Origin: Chloroflexota bacterium
GTDB taxonomy: Bacteria; Chloroflexota; UBA11872
Assembly: GCA_022826485.1 (NCBI GenBank)
Contig: JAJDUU010000044.1
Location: 1-64,000 of the forward strand
Direction of reading: 5' to 3'
Length of the DNA stretch: 64,000 bases
The notes under the pieces were generated by a model. It had not been told where the DNA came from and ran no database searches. It saw only the letters and a list, made by a program, of their open reading frames with translations. The stretch's first letter is position 1, and the number at the start of each line of letters is the position of its first letter. Both the position numbers and the translations under genes were made by a program. This document shows, in pieces, positions 25,390 to 34,616 of this stretch.

Positions 25390-26394
25390 TTGGTCGAAGT
25401 GCGCGAAGCGCCGGAGCGTCACGAGAGCACGGGAGCGCGTCCCAGCGCCATCGTGGTGCGCGGCATGTCGAAGGCCTACGGCAAAGTCCAGGCTCTCGAC
25501 GACGTGAGCCTCGACGTTGCGGCGGGCACGATTCACGGTCTGTTGGGTCCCAACGGCGCCGGCAAAACCACGCTGGTGCGCATCCTCACGACGTTGCTGC
25601 CGCCCGACAGCGGGCGCGCCTGGGTGGCCGGATTCGACGTGGCGCGTGAGGCCACGCAGCTCCGATCGAGGATCGGATTGGCCGGCCAGAGCGCGGCGGT
25701 CGACGAGTATCTGACGGGCCGCGAGAATCTGGAGCTAGTCGGGCGCCTCTACCACCTGAATCGCTCGACTGCCGAGCGGCGCGCCGCCGAGTTGCTCGAA
25801 CGCTTCGACTTGACCGAAGCCGCCGACCGCCGGTCCAAGACCTACTCCGGCGGCATGCGGCGCCGGCTGGATCTGGCGGCGAGCCTGGTGGCGGATCCCG
25901 AGGTGCTGCTGCTCGACGAGCCGACCACCGGGCTCGATCCCCGCGCTCGCCGCGAGCTGTGGGCCGTGATCCGGCAACTCGTCTCGGACGGCACGACGGT
26001 GATGTTGACGACGCAGTATCTCGAGGAGGCCGACGAGTTGGCCGACCGAATCACGGTCGTGGACCTGGGGCGAGTCATCGCCGAGGGCACGGCGCAGGAA
26101 CTCAAGCAACGCACGCACGGCGACGTTCTGAGTGTCGTGGTTGAAGATTCCGCCCAGGCCGATGCCGCGCTCGGCGTGGTCGCGCGACACGGCAGCGGCG
26201 ATGCGCGGATTGACGCCGATGGCGTGACCGTGACCATGCCCGTCGCGGGCGGTGCCGCGAAGCTGGCCGCCATCATCCGCGACCTGGATTCCGGCGGCGT
26301 GGCGATTTCCGACATCGGCGTTCGCCGACCCTCGCTCGACGATGTGTTCCTCGCCCTCACCGGCCACACCGCCGGGGCGGATCGTGAGGACTAG
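25390..26394 (+). CDS. ABC exporter ATP-binding protein, DrrA-like
   Basis: A 334-residue ATPase with Walker A GPNGAGKTT, signature YSGGMRRRLDLA, Walker B LLLDEPTTGLDPRAR and the C-terminal extension typical of the DrrA/daunorubicin-resistance family, ending RRPSLDDVFLALTGHTA. It would energise the ABC-2 permease encoded 29 bases downstream, moving a hydrophobic compound out of the cell. The TTG at 25390 is the apparent start, but a downstream codon could be used. Cargo unknown. Confidence 0.85.
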   Translation: MVEVREAPERHESTGARPSAIVVRGMSKAYGKVQALDDVSLDVAAGTIHGLLGPNGAGKTTLVRILTTLLPPDSGRAWVAGFDVAREATQLRSRIGLAGQSAAVDEYLTGRENLELVGRLYHLNRSTAERRAAELLERFDLTEAADRRSKTYSGGMRRRLDLAASLVADPEVLLLDEPTTGLDPRARRELWAVIRQLVSDGTTVMLTTQYLEEADELADRITVVDLGRVIAEGTAQELKQRTHGDVLSVVVEDSAQADAALGVVARHGSGDARIDADGVTVTMPVAGGAAKLAAIIRDLDSGGVAISDIGVRRPSLDDVFLALTGHTAGADRED

Positions 26395-26423
26395 GGTCAT
26401 CGCAGTGAACGGACGCATCCCCG

Positions 26424-27215
26424 ATGCATGACACGCTCACGGCCCTTCGCCTCGAGGCGCGCTGGGCCCTGTCGGACACGCTGGCCATGGCCCGGCGCAA
26501 TCTCATTCGCTACGTGCGATCGCCGGAGCTGCTGGTGTTTTCCACCATCAACCCGGTCATGTTCGTCCTGCTGTTCACCTACATCTTCGGCGGTGCCATC
26601 GACGTTGGGGCGGGCAACTACATCGACTTCCTGCTGCCCGGAATCCTGGTGCAAACCGTGGTGTTCGGCGCGGTGCAAACGGGCGTGGGCCTCGCCGAGG
26701 ACCTGTCGTCCGGCATGGTCGATCGCTATCGCTCGCTGCCCATGGCGCGGTCGGCGGTGATGGCGGGACGAATCCTCGCCGATACGGTGCGGAACGTCTT
26801 CGTGGTGCTGCTGATGATCGGCGTGGGCCATGCGATCGGGTTTCGATTCAACGCGAGCCCGGCGGCGATCATCGCGGTTCCCATCGTCCTGGTCATCTTT
26901 GGGCAAGCCTTCTCGTGGATCTCGGCGGCGATCGGCGTCTCGGTGCGCGAGGCGGAGACGGCGCAGGTGGCGGGGTTCGTGTGGATCTTCCCGCTCACCT
27001 TCATGAGCTCGATGTTCGTGCCGGTGCACACGATGCCCGGATGGCTGGAAGCCTTCGCCAGCGTCAATCCGATCACGGTCACGGTGGACTTGCTGCGGGG
27101 GTTGACGCAGGGCGGCGAGATCATGCCGTCGCTGTGGCAGGCCGCCGCGTGGACCGTCGGCCTGGTGGCGTTTTTTTCGACGGTGGCCATCACGCAGTAC
27201 CGGCGGCTTTCCTAG
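26424..27215 (+). CDS. ABC-2 type permease, DrrB-like
   Basis: A 263-residue inner-membrane permease with six hydrophobic segments and the ABC-2 signature region (AGFVWIFPLTFMSSMFVPVHTMPGWLEAFASVNPIT), matching the DrrB branch. It pairs with the preceding ATPase. Ends just before a repeat-rich gap. Confidence 0.85.
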   Translation: MHDTLTALRLEARWALSDTLAMARRNLIRYVRSPELLVFSTINPVMFVLLFTYIFGGAIDVGAGNYIDFLLPGILVQTVVFGAVQTGVGLAEDLSSGMVDRYRSLPMARSAVMAGRILADTVRNVFVVLLMIGVGHAIGFRFNASPAAIIAVPIVLVIFGQAFSWISAAIGVSVREAETAQVAGFVWIFPLTFMSSMFVPVHTMPGWLEAFASVNPITVTVDLLRGLTQGGEIMPSLWQAAAWTVGLVAFFSTVAITQYRRLS

Positions 27216-27596
27216 CGCGCGAATTCGGCTGATGGTGCGCTCTGGGTCCGTCAATCCCGCGGAGCCAGTCCCCGCGAAGGGAGACCTTTGCGTAACCCCT
27301 CCGTCATTCCGGCGGAGGCCGGAATCCAGTCCGTTCGAACCTGTGAGGGCGCTTGGATACGTGGCGGAGGGGCAGTTCGCGAATCGCCCCCTAGATCTTG
27401 CTGCAAGGGTCTCCGAAGGCGGGAATCCACCCCCAGTAGCCAATCTAACGACGTTGGGGGCGCCCGCCGGTGCTGCGACACCCCAAGCGGCGCTAAGAGG
27501 CCATAGCTGCCTATTTCCCAATTTCGTGGCGGTTGGTGAAGCCGCCTTTACAATCGGAACCAGTGACTCAGAAATATCCGCGCGTCCGGCACCGTC
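27216..27596. repeat. 381-base composite repeat gap
   Basis: Contains a palindromic unit at 27302-27329, then an arm and a 22-base near-perfect palindrome at 27369-27390 (ggggcagttcg and partner), then a further gcgaaggcggg-type half-unit near 27410-27430. The order matches 13768-13877. No gene seen. A TACAAT box at 27549-27554 could be a -10 element for the kinase-WD40 gene, but no matching -35 box was found. Confidence 0.6.
27302..27390. repeat. Composite repeat, second copy
   Basis: Short-form palindrome (27302-27329) followed by a ttcgaacctg spacer and a 22-base near-palindrome at 27369-27390 (ggggcagttcg and partner, with one mismatch pair). Parallels the arrangement at 13768-13877. Confidence 0.7.
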
Positions 27597-30500
27597 GTGA
27601 TTGACGCCTGGCCGCCGCTCGAGGGCCTCGAGCGCGGCGTGAGCATTGGCGCCGGCCCACGGGGCACGGTGTTCCGCGCCGCGCGTTCCGATGGCAGCGG
27701 CGACGTGGCCGTGCTCATCTTCCACGAGCATCTGGCGCAGCGGCGCGAACTGATGGCGCAGCTGGTGCGCGAGGTCGACCTTGCCCGGCGCATCGAGCAT
27801 TCCGCCGTGGCGCGGGTATTCGACGCCCAAGAAGCCGATGGCAGCTGGTGCGTGGTCATGGAGCTGGCCGGCGGTCTGACGCTGCGGCAATACCTCGAGG
27901 CGCGCGGCCCGGTCGGCGTGACTGAAGCGCTTGACATAACTAAGGGAATCGCGGCTGGCCTCGCGGCCATGCATGCCCGGCGGCTATCCCATCGCAATCT
28001 CACGCCCGAAAACGTCAAGCTCCAGCACGGCCGGGTGAAGATCCTCGACGCCGGGACCGCGCCGCAGCATGAGCTCGACCCTTCCGGTGCGACCGCCTAC
28101 ATCGCACCCGAGCGCGCCGCCGGACGCCGCGCAACCGCGCAGGCCGACCTGTACGCGCTGGGTACGGTGCTCTTTGAGTTGCTGGCCGGAGTGCCGCCGT
28201 TTCGGGCCGACACGCCGCTGGCGGTGCTCGATCTTCACCGGCGGGCGGCCGTGCCGCCGCTGGCCTCACATCGCGATGACGTGCCGCCGGTTGTCGAGGA
28301 GCTCATGCTCCACCTGCTGGCCAAGGATCCCGATGCCCGACCGCCGTCGGCCGACGAGGTGTACGCGCGGATCGAGGACATTCAGGCGACCGAGCGCACG
28401 CTCGGTGAGGCAGCGGTGGCCCCCGCCGCCGACCGGTTTCGCGCCAGCCCCCGCCGTCGCGCGGCGGCAACCGGCGGAGCCGTCTCGCGACGGCAGCTCA
28501 TCCTCGCCGTCTCCGCCACCGCGCTCGGCGGAGCCGCCGTCGCCGCCGGCGCGGCGGCGATCGGCGTGCTGGCGGCCCGCCGGCAGCCGGTGGTGCAGGT
28601 GGAGCGCCTGCTCCCGCAGGAGGTGGTCAAGGTCGTGCCCGTGGACCGCGTCGTGACGCGTGACGTCGTGCGTGAGGTTCCCGTCACCCGAACCATCATC
28701 CGTCAGGTGGCCCCTGAGAGCCCGGCGGAGCCGACCGTGGCGCCGACGGTCGCGCCCACGGCGACTCCCGCAGCGACGCCTCAGCCGACGGCGGCCGCGG
28801 CGACGCCCACTCCGGCTGATGCCGCGGCGCCGGACACCGGCGGGCAATTTGTGCACGATGGTGAGAGCCGGGCCTTGCCCGGAGTGATCGAGCCTTTACG
28901 CGCCGTCAACCTGGGGCGGTTGGCCCAACTCCACCGTGCCGGTCTGGGCAAGGCACAGGCAGTGGCGTCGTTGCCATCCGGGGAGATTGCCGTTGGTTCC
29001 AGCATCGGCCTGATCAGCGTCTTCGATGCCCAGTCGGGCCGCGAGCTTCGGCGATGGACGACCGGCGCCGGTGAGGCGGCGGGTCCCGCCGTGACCGCGC
29101 TGAGCGCGAGCGGCGATTCCCTCGTGAGCGGTCACGCCGACGGAACGCTGAGCGCCTGGGATGCCTTCACCGGGCTGCACCGCTGGTCGACGCAACTCCA
29201 ATCCGAGGTCACCAGCCTGGCGATCGACGCGACGAGCGCGCGTGTCGCCGCCACCGAGGGTGGTGGGTCGGTTGCCGTGTGGCAGGCGAGCAGCGGCGGC
29301 GCCGTTGAGCAACTGGCGCCACAGGCGGCGGCCGCGCGCGCCGTGGCGTTCCATCCCGAGTTGCCGCTGCTGGCTGCCGGCGGCGATGACGGGAACATTG
29401 CAATCTGGAATGTGCAAGAGGGCACGGCGGAAGCCTCGTTCGGAGACGCCGCACGGCCCGTTCGCGCGCTGGCCTTCAATCCCACCGCGACGCTCCTGGC
29501 GGCCGCCGAGGCCGGCGGTTCGGTGGGAATCTGGGACCTCGCGAGCCAGACGCGCCAGACCACGCTGAGCGGACTGCAATTCGACGCGGACGACGTGGTC
29601 TTTGGTCCCGATGGAACCTGGGTCGCCGCCGCCGACGGTACGGAGCGAACCCTGGTGTGGGACGTGGTTTCGGGCAGCGTGATCCACGATTTGCAGGATC
29701 GGAGCGGTGCCGTCAGCCGCGGCTCGCTGGCGATCACGCCGGACGGCGCGTCCTTGGCGTGTGCGGTGCGGCATGTGGCCGTCGCGCTCTGGGGCCTCCC
29801 TGACGGCAGCCTGCGTCACCGATTGGGGGCCTACGGCGACGCGGCCCGCGTTGCGCTTCGAGGCGATGCCACGCTGATGGCGGTGGCGCATCCCGCGGGA
29901 ACCATCGAGCTGACCCGGCTGCCCGACGCCGCGCCGGCCGGCACGCTTGCCTACCACACGGGGCTGACGCACGTGCTGGCGTTCAGTCCCGATGGGGCTC
30001 GGCTCGTCAGTGGCGGCGCGGCCGATGGGCCGCCCGTGCGGCTCTGGGACGCATCCAGCGCCGCGCCGGTCGAAGGCTTTGCACCCGAGGCGCTGCCGCA
30101 GGCGACCATCGGCGCGGCCGCCTTCAGCCCGGACGGCGGCCTGCTGGCCACTGGTTGGAGCGATGGGATCGTGCGGATTTGGCATACCGCGACGTGGAGC
30201 CTGGTGACCTCGCTGTCGGCGCATACGATCCTGGTGGATGACCTGCAATTCGGCCCGGACGGCGATCGAGTGATCACGTCCGACATCGACGGCGCCGTCT
30301 ATCTCTGGGACCTTCCCAGCTTGACGCCGGTCCAATTGGCGTCCGGCGGCGTGCCGGTGCGCGCGGTGGCGATCCACGCGAACGGCGGGCCGATTGCGGG
30401 AGCCCTCGACGATGGCGCGGTCATCCTGTGGGACGGTGTCGAGGGCGCGTCGATCCGGCGCCTGGAGAGCCCCGAGTCCGGCACGCTGGCCGTGGCGTTC

Positions 30501-30707
30501 AGTCCCATCTCGCCGTTGCTGGTGTCTGGGCATCGGAGCGGCACGCTGCGCTGGTGGGATACGGCGTCGGGCGAGCCGCTGCAGGTGCTCGATGGTCACC
30601 GCGCGCCGATCGTGAATGTCGAGTTCAGCGCCGCCGGCGACCTGCTGACCAGCGCCGCCTTTGACGGCACGGCGCGACTCTGGGGGGTTCCCGCTTCGAC
30701 GGGCTAG
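27597..30707 (+). CDS. Membrane pseudokinase fused to 14 WD40 repeats
   Basis: A 1036-residue protein. Residues ~10-265 are a Hanks-type kinase fold, but the usual VAIK lysine is Leu40, the HRD motif reads HRN (132-134), and DFG reads DAG (151-153). The glycine-rich loop GAGPRGTVF and APE (170-172) remain. Residues 300-327 form one transmembrane helix, followed by charged VV-rich repeats and a Pro/Thr/Ala linker (375-412). From about 425 to the end I count 14 WD40 units, enough for two seven-bladed propellers, many ending in the WD pair. It starts with GTG. Likely a signalling or scaffold protein with the kinase-like part in the cytoplasm and propellers outside. Substrates and ligands unknown. 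Confidence 0.85.
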   Translation: MIDAWPPLEGLERGVSIGAGPRGTVFRAARSDGSGDVAVLIFHEHLAQRRELMAQLVREVDLARRIEHSAVARVFDAQEADGSWCVVMELAGGLTLRQYLEARGPVGVTEALDITKGIAAGLAAMHARRLSHRNLTPENVKLQHGRVKILDAGTAPQHELDPSGATAYIAPERAAGRRATAQADLYALGTVLFELLAGVPPFRADTPLAVLDLHRRAAVPPLASHRDDVPPVVEELMLHLLAKDPDARPPSADEVYARIEDIQATERTLGEAAVAPAADRFRASPRRRAAATGGAVSRRQLILAVSATALGGAAVAAGAAAIGVLAARRQPVVQVERLLPQEVVKVVPVDRVVTRDVVREVPVTRTIIRQVAPESPAEPTVAPTVAPTATPAATPQPTAAAATPTPADAAAPDTGGQFVHDGESRALPGVIEPLRAVNLGRLAQLHRAGLGKAQAVASLPSGEIAVGSSIGLISVFDAQSGRELRRWTTGAGEAAGPAVTALSASGDSLVSGHADGTLSAWDAFTGLHRWSTQLQSEVTSLAIDATSARVAATEGGGSVAVWQASSGGAVEQLAPQAAAARAVAFHPELPLLAAGGDDGNIAIWNVQEGTAEASFGDAARPVRALAFNPTATLLAAAEAGGSVGIWDLASQTRQTTLSGLQFDADDVVFGPDGTWVAAADGTERTLVWDVVSGSVIHDLQDRSGAVSRGSLAITPDGASLACAVRHVAVALWGLPDGSLRHRLGAYGDAARVALRGDATLMAVAHPAGTIELTRLPDAAPAGTLAYHTGLTHVLAFSPDGARLVSGGAADGPPVRLWDASSAAPVEGFAPEALPQATIGAAAFSPDGGLLATGWSDGIVRIWHTATWSLVTSLSAHTILVDDLQFGPDGDRVITSDIDGAVYLWDLPSLTPVQLASGGVPVRAVAIHANGGPIAGALDDGAVILWDGVEGASIRRLESPESGTLAVAFSPISPLLVSGHRSGTLRWWDTASGEPLQVLDGHRAPIVNVEFSAAGDLLTSAAFDGTARLWGVPASTG

Positions 30708-30713
30708 ATTTCG

Positions 30714-32102
30714 CTAGCCGGTCACCTTCAGCTCGCCGATCAGCTCCCGCACCGCGTCCTCGCCGTCGCCGAAGAGCATGGCCGTGTTGGGCGCGGCGAA
30801 GAGCGTGTTTGGAATACCCGCGAAGCCGGGACTCAGGCTGCGTTTGATCACGATCACGGTGTGGGCCTTGTCGACGTCGAGAATGGGCATGCCATAGATG
30901 GGACTTGTGGGGTCCTCGCGCGCCAGCGGATTGACGACGTCGTTGGCGCCGATCACGAGCGCCACGTCCGTCTGGGCAAAGGCGCCGACCAGTTGCTCCA
31001 GATCGAAGAGCTGCTCATAGGGCACGTCGGCCTCGGCCAGCAGCACGTTCATGTGGCCGGGCATGCGGCCGGCGACGGGGTGGATGGCGAACTTCACCTC
31101 CACGCCGCGCCGCTCGAGCTCCGCGGAGAGATCCCGCACGGCATGTTGCGCCTGGGCCACCGCCATGCCGTAGCCGGGCACGATCATCACGCTGCGAGCG
31201 TCGTGTAGCAGCAGGGCGGTTTCCTCGGGGCTCGTCCGCTTGATCCGGCCCTCGTAGATCTCGTCGCCCGGGCCGCCCTCGGTGGGTCCGAGCGTGCCGA
31301 ACAGCACGCTGAGCACCGAGCGATTCATGGCGCGGCTCATGAGCGTGGTGAGGATGAAACCCGACGCGCCCACCAGCGCCCCGCCGATGATCAGCACGTT
31401 GTTGCTGAGGACGAAGCCGGTGGCCGCGGCCGCCAGGCCGGAAGCCGAGTTGAGCAGCGCAATCACCACCGGCATGTCGGCGCCGCCGATGGGAAGGGTG
31501 AGCCGCACGCCCAGGATGGCGGCGGCGACCACGAGCGCCCAGAACGGCCATTGCAGCGACACGTCCACGATGACCAGGGCGAACAGGGCCAGCGTCACGA
31601 CGGCGAGGACCCCATTGACGCCATGCTGGATCGAGGTATTGCCCGGCTGCCAGCGCAAGACTTCCTGCAGCTTGCCCCAGGCCACCGCGCTGCCGGCGAA
31701 GGTCAGCGCACCGACCAGGCCGCTGACCGCCCCCGCCGCCACGGCTTGCAGCTCCGTCGCCGCCGTCATCACCGTGCCGGACGCGATGGCGCTGCCCGCG
31801 ACGAGCGCCGAGGCTCCGCCGCCGAACCCGTTGAACGCCGCCACCAGTTGGGGCATGGCGGTCATGTGCACCCGCACGGCGAGAATGGCGCCCAGCGCCG
31901 CGCCGACGCCCAATCCGACGGCAACCAACTCGAATCCGATGATCTTGCGGTCGAGCAAGGTCACGACGATCGCCACGAGCATGCCCAGCGAGCTGAAGAC
32001 GTTTCCGCGGCGCGCGCCGCGGACGGTTGCCAGTCCACGCAGTCCGAGGATGAACAGCGTCGCGGCGACGAGATACGCCCCGTTGACGACGCCTTCAGGC
32101 AC
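30714..32102 (-). CDS. pntB: NAD(P) transhydrogenase subunit beta
   Basis: A 462-residue protein with about eight membrane helices, then the NADP-binding domain III (GYGMAVAQAQHAVRDL, GANDVVNPLAREDPTSPIYGMPILDVDKAHTVIVIKRSLSPGFAGI). It couples hydride transfer between NADH and NADP to proton movement across the membrane, together with PntAA and PntAB. The stop lies six bases from the convergent pseudokinase gene. It is the third gene of the pntAA-pntAB-pntB operon, three bases after pntAB. Confidence 0.93.
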   Translation of the reverse strand: MPEGVVNGAYLVAATLFILGLRGLATVRGARRGNVFSSLGMLVAIVVTLLDRKIIGFELVAVGLGVGAALGAILAVRVHMTAMPQLVAAFNGFGGGASALVAGSAIASGTVMTAATELQAVAAGAVSGLVGALTFAGSAVAWGKLQEVLRWQPGNTSIQHGVNGVLAVVTLALFALVIVDVSLQWPFWALVVAAAILGVRLTLPIGGADMPVVIALLNSASGLAAAATGFVLSNNVLIIGGALVGASGFILTTLMSRAMNRSVLSVLFGTLGPTEGGPGDEIYEGRIKRTSPEETALLLHDARSVMIVPGYGMAVAQAQHAVRDLSAELERRGVEVKFAIHPVAGRMPGHMNVLLAEADVPYEQLFDLEQLVGAFAQTDVALVIGANDVVNPLAREDPTSPIYGMPILDVDKAHTVIVIKRSLSPGFAGIPNTLFAAPNTAMLFGDGEDAVRELIGELKVTG

Positions 32103-32105
32103 GCG

Positions 32106-32390
32106 CTACTTCTTCCGCGACCGGAACATCGAGAGCATGCGGTGCGTGACCAGGAATCCACCCACCACGTTCACGGTGGCCAGGATCAGCGCCGCCAGCC
32201 CCAGGGCCGCGGCCAGCGGCGTCTGCTGAGCGCCGGCGGCAATGATCGCGCCGACGATGGAGATTCCCGAGATCGCGTTGGCGCCCGACATGAGCGGCGT
32301 GTGCAAGGTCGGAGGGACCTTGGTGATGACCTCGAACCCGATGAACGCGGCGAGCAGGAACACCGTCAGCGCCAGGATGAAGACTTCCAT
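32106..32390 (-). CDS. pntAB: NAD(P) transhydrogenase subunit alpha, membrane part
   Basis: A 94-residue protein with three hydrophobic segments, equal to the C-terminal membrane portion of a fused PntA. In this split arrangement (alpha1, alpha2, beta), common in actinobacteria and some Chloroflexi, it provides domain IIa. The ATG directly follows the pntAA stop codon, and pntB follows after three bases. Confidence 0.92.
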   Translation of the reverse strand: MEVFILALTVFLLAAFIGFEVITKVPPTLHTPLMSGANAISGISIVGAIIAAGAQQTPLAAALGLAALILATVNVVGGFLVTHRMLSMFRSRKK

Positions 32391-33557
32391 TTAGGCTCCC
32401 GCCACCGGGGCCGCATCGGCCGGTGACTCCTCCGGGGCGAGCGCGGTCGGAGTCACCAGGGTTTCACGAAAGATCTCGTCCCCCGCGTCGAGCGTCAATC
32501 CGTCGGGGGTGGCGATGTGGCGCAGGAACGCCGACACGTTCCGGGCATACATCTGGCTCGCGTGGACGGGTGCGGCCGACGCCAGATCGAGCGGCGCCAC
32601 GATCGATACGCCGTGGCGAACCACGGTCGCGCCCGGCTCACTCAGCTCGCAGTTTCCTCCGCGCTCGGCGGCCAGGTCCACGATGACCGATCCCGGGCGC
32701 ATGCCGGCCACGGCGGCGGCGGTGATGAGCGTTGGCGCGCGGCGTCCGAGTACCAGTGCCGTGGTAATGGCAACGTCCACGTCGCGCAGTGCTTCGGCGA
32801 GCATCTCGCGCTGTCGGGAATAGAACGCCTCCGATTGCTCCGTGGCATAGCCGCCCGCGGATGCGCGGGACTCTTCGCCATCGAACGAGACGAACGTGGC
32901 GCCGAGGCTCTCGACCTGCTCGCGGACGACGGGGCGCACGTCGTAGGCCTGAACGACGGCCCCGAGGCGCCGGGCGGTCGCGATGGCCTGCAAGCCGGCC
33001 ACCCCGGCCCCGAGGACGAGCACGCGCGCCGCGCTGAGCGTCCCGGCGGCGGTCATCAGCAGGGGAAACATGCGCGGCGAGGTCCGCGCGGCCAGCAAGA
33101 CCGCCTGGTAGCCGGTGATGGTCGACATCGAGCTCAGCACGTCCATGCTCTGCGCTCGGGTGATCCGCGGCATGCGCTCCAGCGCGAATGCCAGGACGCC
33201 GCGATCAGCCATGGACTGGATCCGGTCCTCGTCGTCGTAGGGATCCAGCAGGCCCACGACGGCCGCGCCGCTCGGAACGTTTGCCAAGTCGCGCGCGAAC
33301 GACTCGGCGTCGGCCCCACCCAGTCCGCGCACCGTGAGCACGACGTCGGCTTCGCGAAGCAGCGCGGGGCGATGGTCGTCGACCATCGCCCCGCTGGCTC
33401 GGTAGACATCGTCGTCGGCGAAGGATCGGACTCCGGCGCCGCTTTCGACCGCGACGGCAAAGCCCTCGTTCACAAGCTGGGCGACGGCATCGGGCACGAG
33501 CGCCACGCGCGCCTCGCGCGGGCGCAATTCACGCGGAACGGCAAGCCGGAGGCTCAT
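32391..33557 (-). CDS. pntAA: NAD(P) transhydrogenase subunit alpha, NAD-binding part
   Basis: A 388-residue soluble domain I that binds NAD(H). Conserved positions include PRELRPREARVALVPDAV at the N-terminus, VLVLGAGVAGLQAIATARRLGA as the dinucleotide site and RSKQVESLGA-like VVREQVESLGATFV. It resembles alanine dehydrogenase. The first gene of the pnt operon, with a 263-base gap to the SDR gene upstream. Confidence 0.93.
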   Translation of the reverse strand: MSLRLAVPRELRPREARVALVPDAVAQLVNEGFAVAVESGAGVRSFADDDVYRASGAMVDDHRPALLREADVVLTVRGLGGADAESFARDLANVPSGAAVVGLLDPYDDEDRIQSMADRGVLAFALERMPRITRAQSMDVLSSMSTITGYQAVLLAARTSPRMFPLLMTAAGTLSAARVLVLGAGVAGLQAIATARRLGAVVQAYDVRPVVREQVESLGATFVSFDGEESRASAGGYATEQSEAFYSRQREMLAEALRDVDVAITTALVLGRRAPTLITAAAVAGMRPGSVIVDLAAERGGNCELSEPGATVVRHGVSIVAPLDLASAAPVHASQMYARNVSAFLRHIATPDGLTLDAGDEIFRETLVTPTALAPEESPADAAPVAGA

Positions 33558-33820
33558 GGATGGAAATTCACGGGCGTCCGCGGTCGGGCGGAAGCGGTGT
33601 CGACCGGTCGCTTAAACGCCAAACCCGCTACACCGATACTGGCTATGGAGCCATTGCGTGTGTAACTGGTGTCAGGCGTCGTTGGGACCTCGCTTTGAGC
33701 AAACCGTCAGGTGCTCCTCAATGCTACCCAACGGCTGCCGCCCGGGATGTACAGATTTCTACCGGACGCGTCGGCGAGCGGCGCTGTTTCGGATGTGTCC
33801 GGGGCGTCGTCGCGCCGGCG
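33558..33820. other. 263-base intergenic region upstream of pntAA
   Basis: This lies between the pntAA start (minus) and the SDR gene end (minus). I see no gene, repeat family member or clear promoter. It is slightly less GC-rich than its surroundings and should carry the pnt promoter. Confidence 0.4.
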
Positions 33821-34579
33821 CTACTCGATGCTCATGCGCGCCGTGAGGCCGCCGTCGACGAACAGCACCGCGCCGTTGACGTAGCGCGCATCCTCGGACG
33901 CCAGAAAGGCCGCCGCGCCGGCGATGTCGGCGGGCGTGCCCACGGACGCCGAGGGAATGCCCCGGATCATGTTGGATTCGTCCACGTTTTCCCGCTCGTA
34001 CCGCTCCACGTGGATGGCGCCCGGTGCGATGACGTTGGCCGTGATGTTGTCGCGCCCGATGTCGATAGCCAGGTTGCGGGTGAACTCGTTGATCGCGCCC
34101 TTGGTGGCCGAGTAAATCACATAACCGGGCGCATGCACCTGCGAGTGCACCGAGCTGATATTGATGATGCGTCCGAAGCCGTGCTCGAGCATGCCGGGCA
34201 GGGCCGTCTGGCAGGTGACGAACATGGACTTGATGTTGACGTTGAACAGGTCGTCCCAGTCCTGCTCGTCACAGTCGTGGAACGGCTTCACCATGGTGCG
34301 CCCGGCGTTGTTCACCAGGATGTCAACCTGACCGAAGGCGTCCAGCGCCTCCTCCACGACATGCGCGGCGTTTGCCGCCTTTCGAAAGTCCGACTGCACC
34401 GCGCGCACGTCGGCGCCCTGTCCGCGAAGCTCCGCCGCCAAGCGCTCGGCGCCCTCGATGCTGCCCGACGCCGAGACGACGACTCGCGCTCCTTCTTCGG
34501 CGAGACGCCGGGCGATGCCGACGCCGATCCCCGTTCCCGCGCCGGTTACCACCGCCGCGCGTCCTGAGAGATCGCTCAT
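33821..34579 (-). CDS. SDR-family oxidoreductase
   Basis: A 252-residue classical short-chain dehydrogenase: cofactor site TGAGTGIG, NNAG, catalytic Ser-Tyr-Lys as ISSVHS...YSATK and a C-terminal VNGAVLFVDGG. Substrate is not evident; glucose-dehydrogenase-like and 3-oxoacyl-ACP-reductase-like assignments are both possible. The ATG at 34579 follows GGGAGGA at ideal distance; the frame continues upstream to 34762, but that part is not family-like. It sits 37 bases after the ABC exporter gene. Confidence 0.82.
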   Translation of the reverse strand: MSDLSGRAAVVTGAGTGIGVGIARRLAEEGARVVVSASGSIEGAERLAAELRGQGADVRAVQSDFRKAANAAHVVEEALDAFGQVDILVNNAGRTMVKPFHDCDEQDWDDLFNVNIKSMFVTCQTALPGMLEHGFGRIINISSVHSQVHAPGYVIYSATKGAINEFTRNLAIDIGRDNITANVIAPGAIHVERYERENVDESNMIRGIPSASVGTPADIAGAAAFLASEDARYVNGAVLFVDGGLTARMSIE

Positions 34580-34616
34580 GGTGTCCTCCCGGCGAAGGCG
34601 GGCGCGGTCGGCGGCA

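Noticed and set aside
28896-30599. 567-codon open frame opposite the WD40 region
   Set aside because: Repetitive because it is the antisense of the WD40 repeats; no start context or family features.
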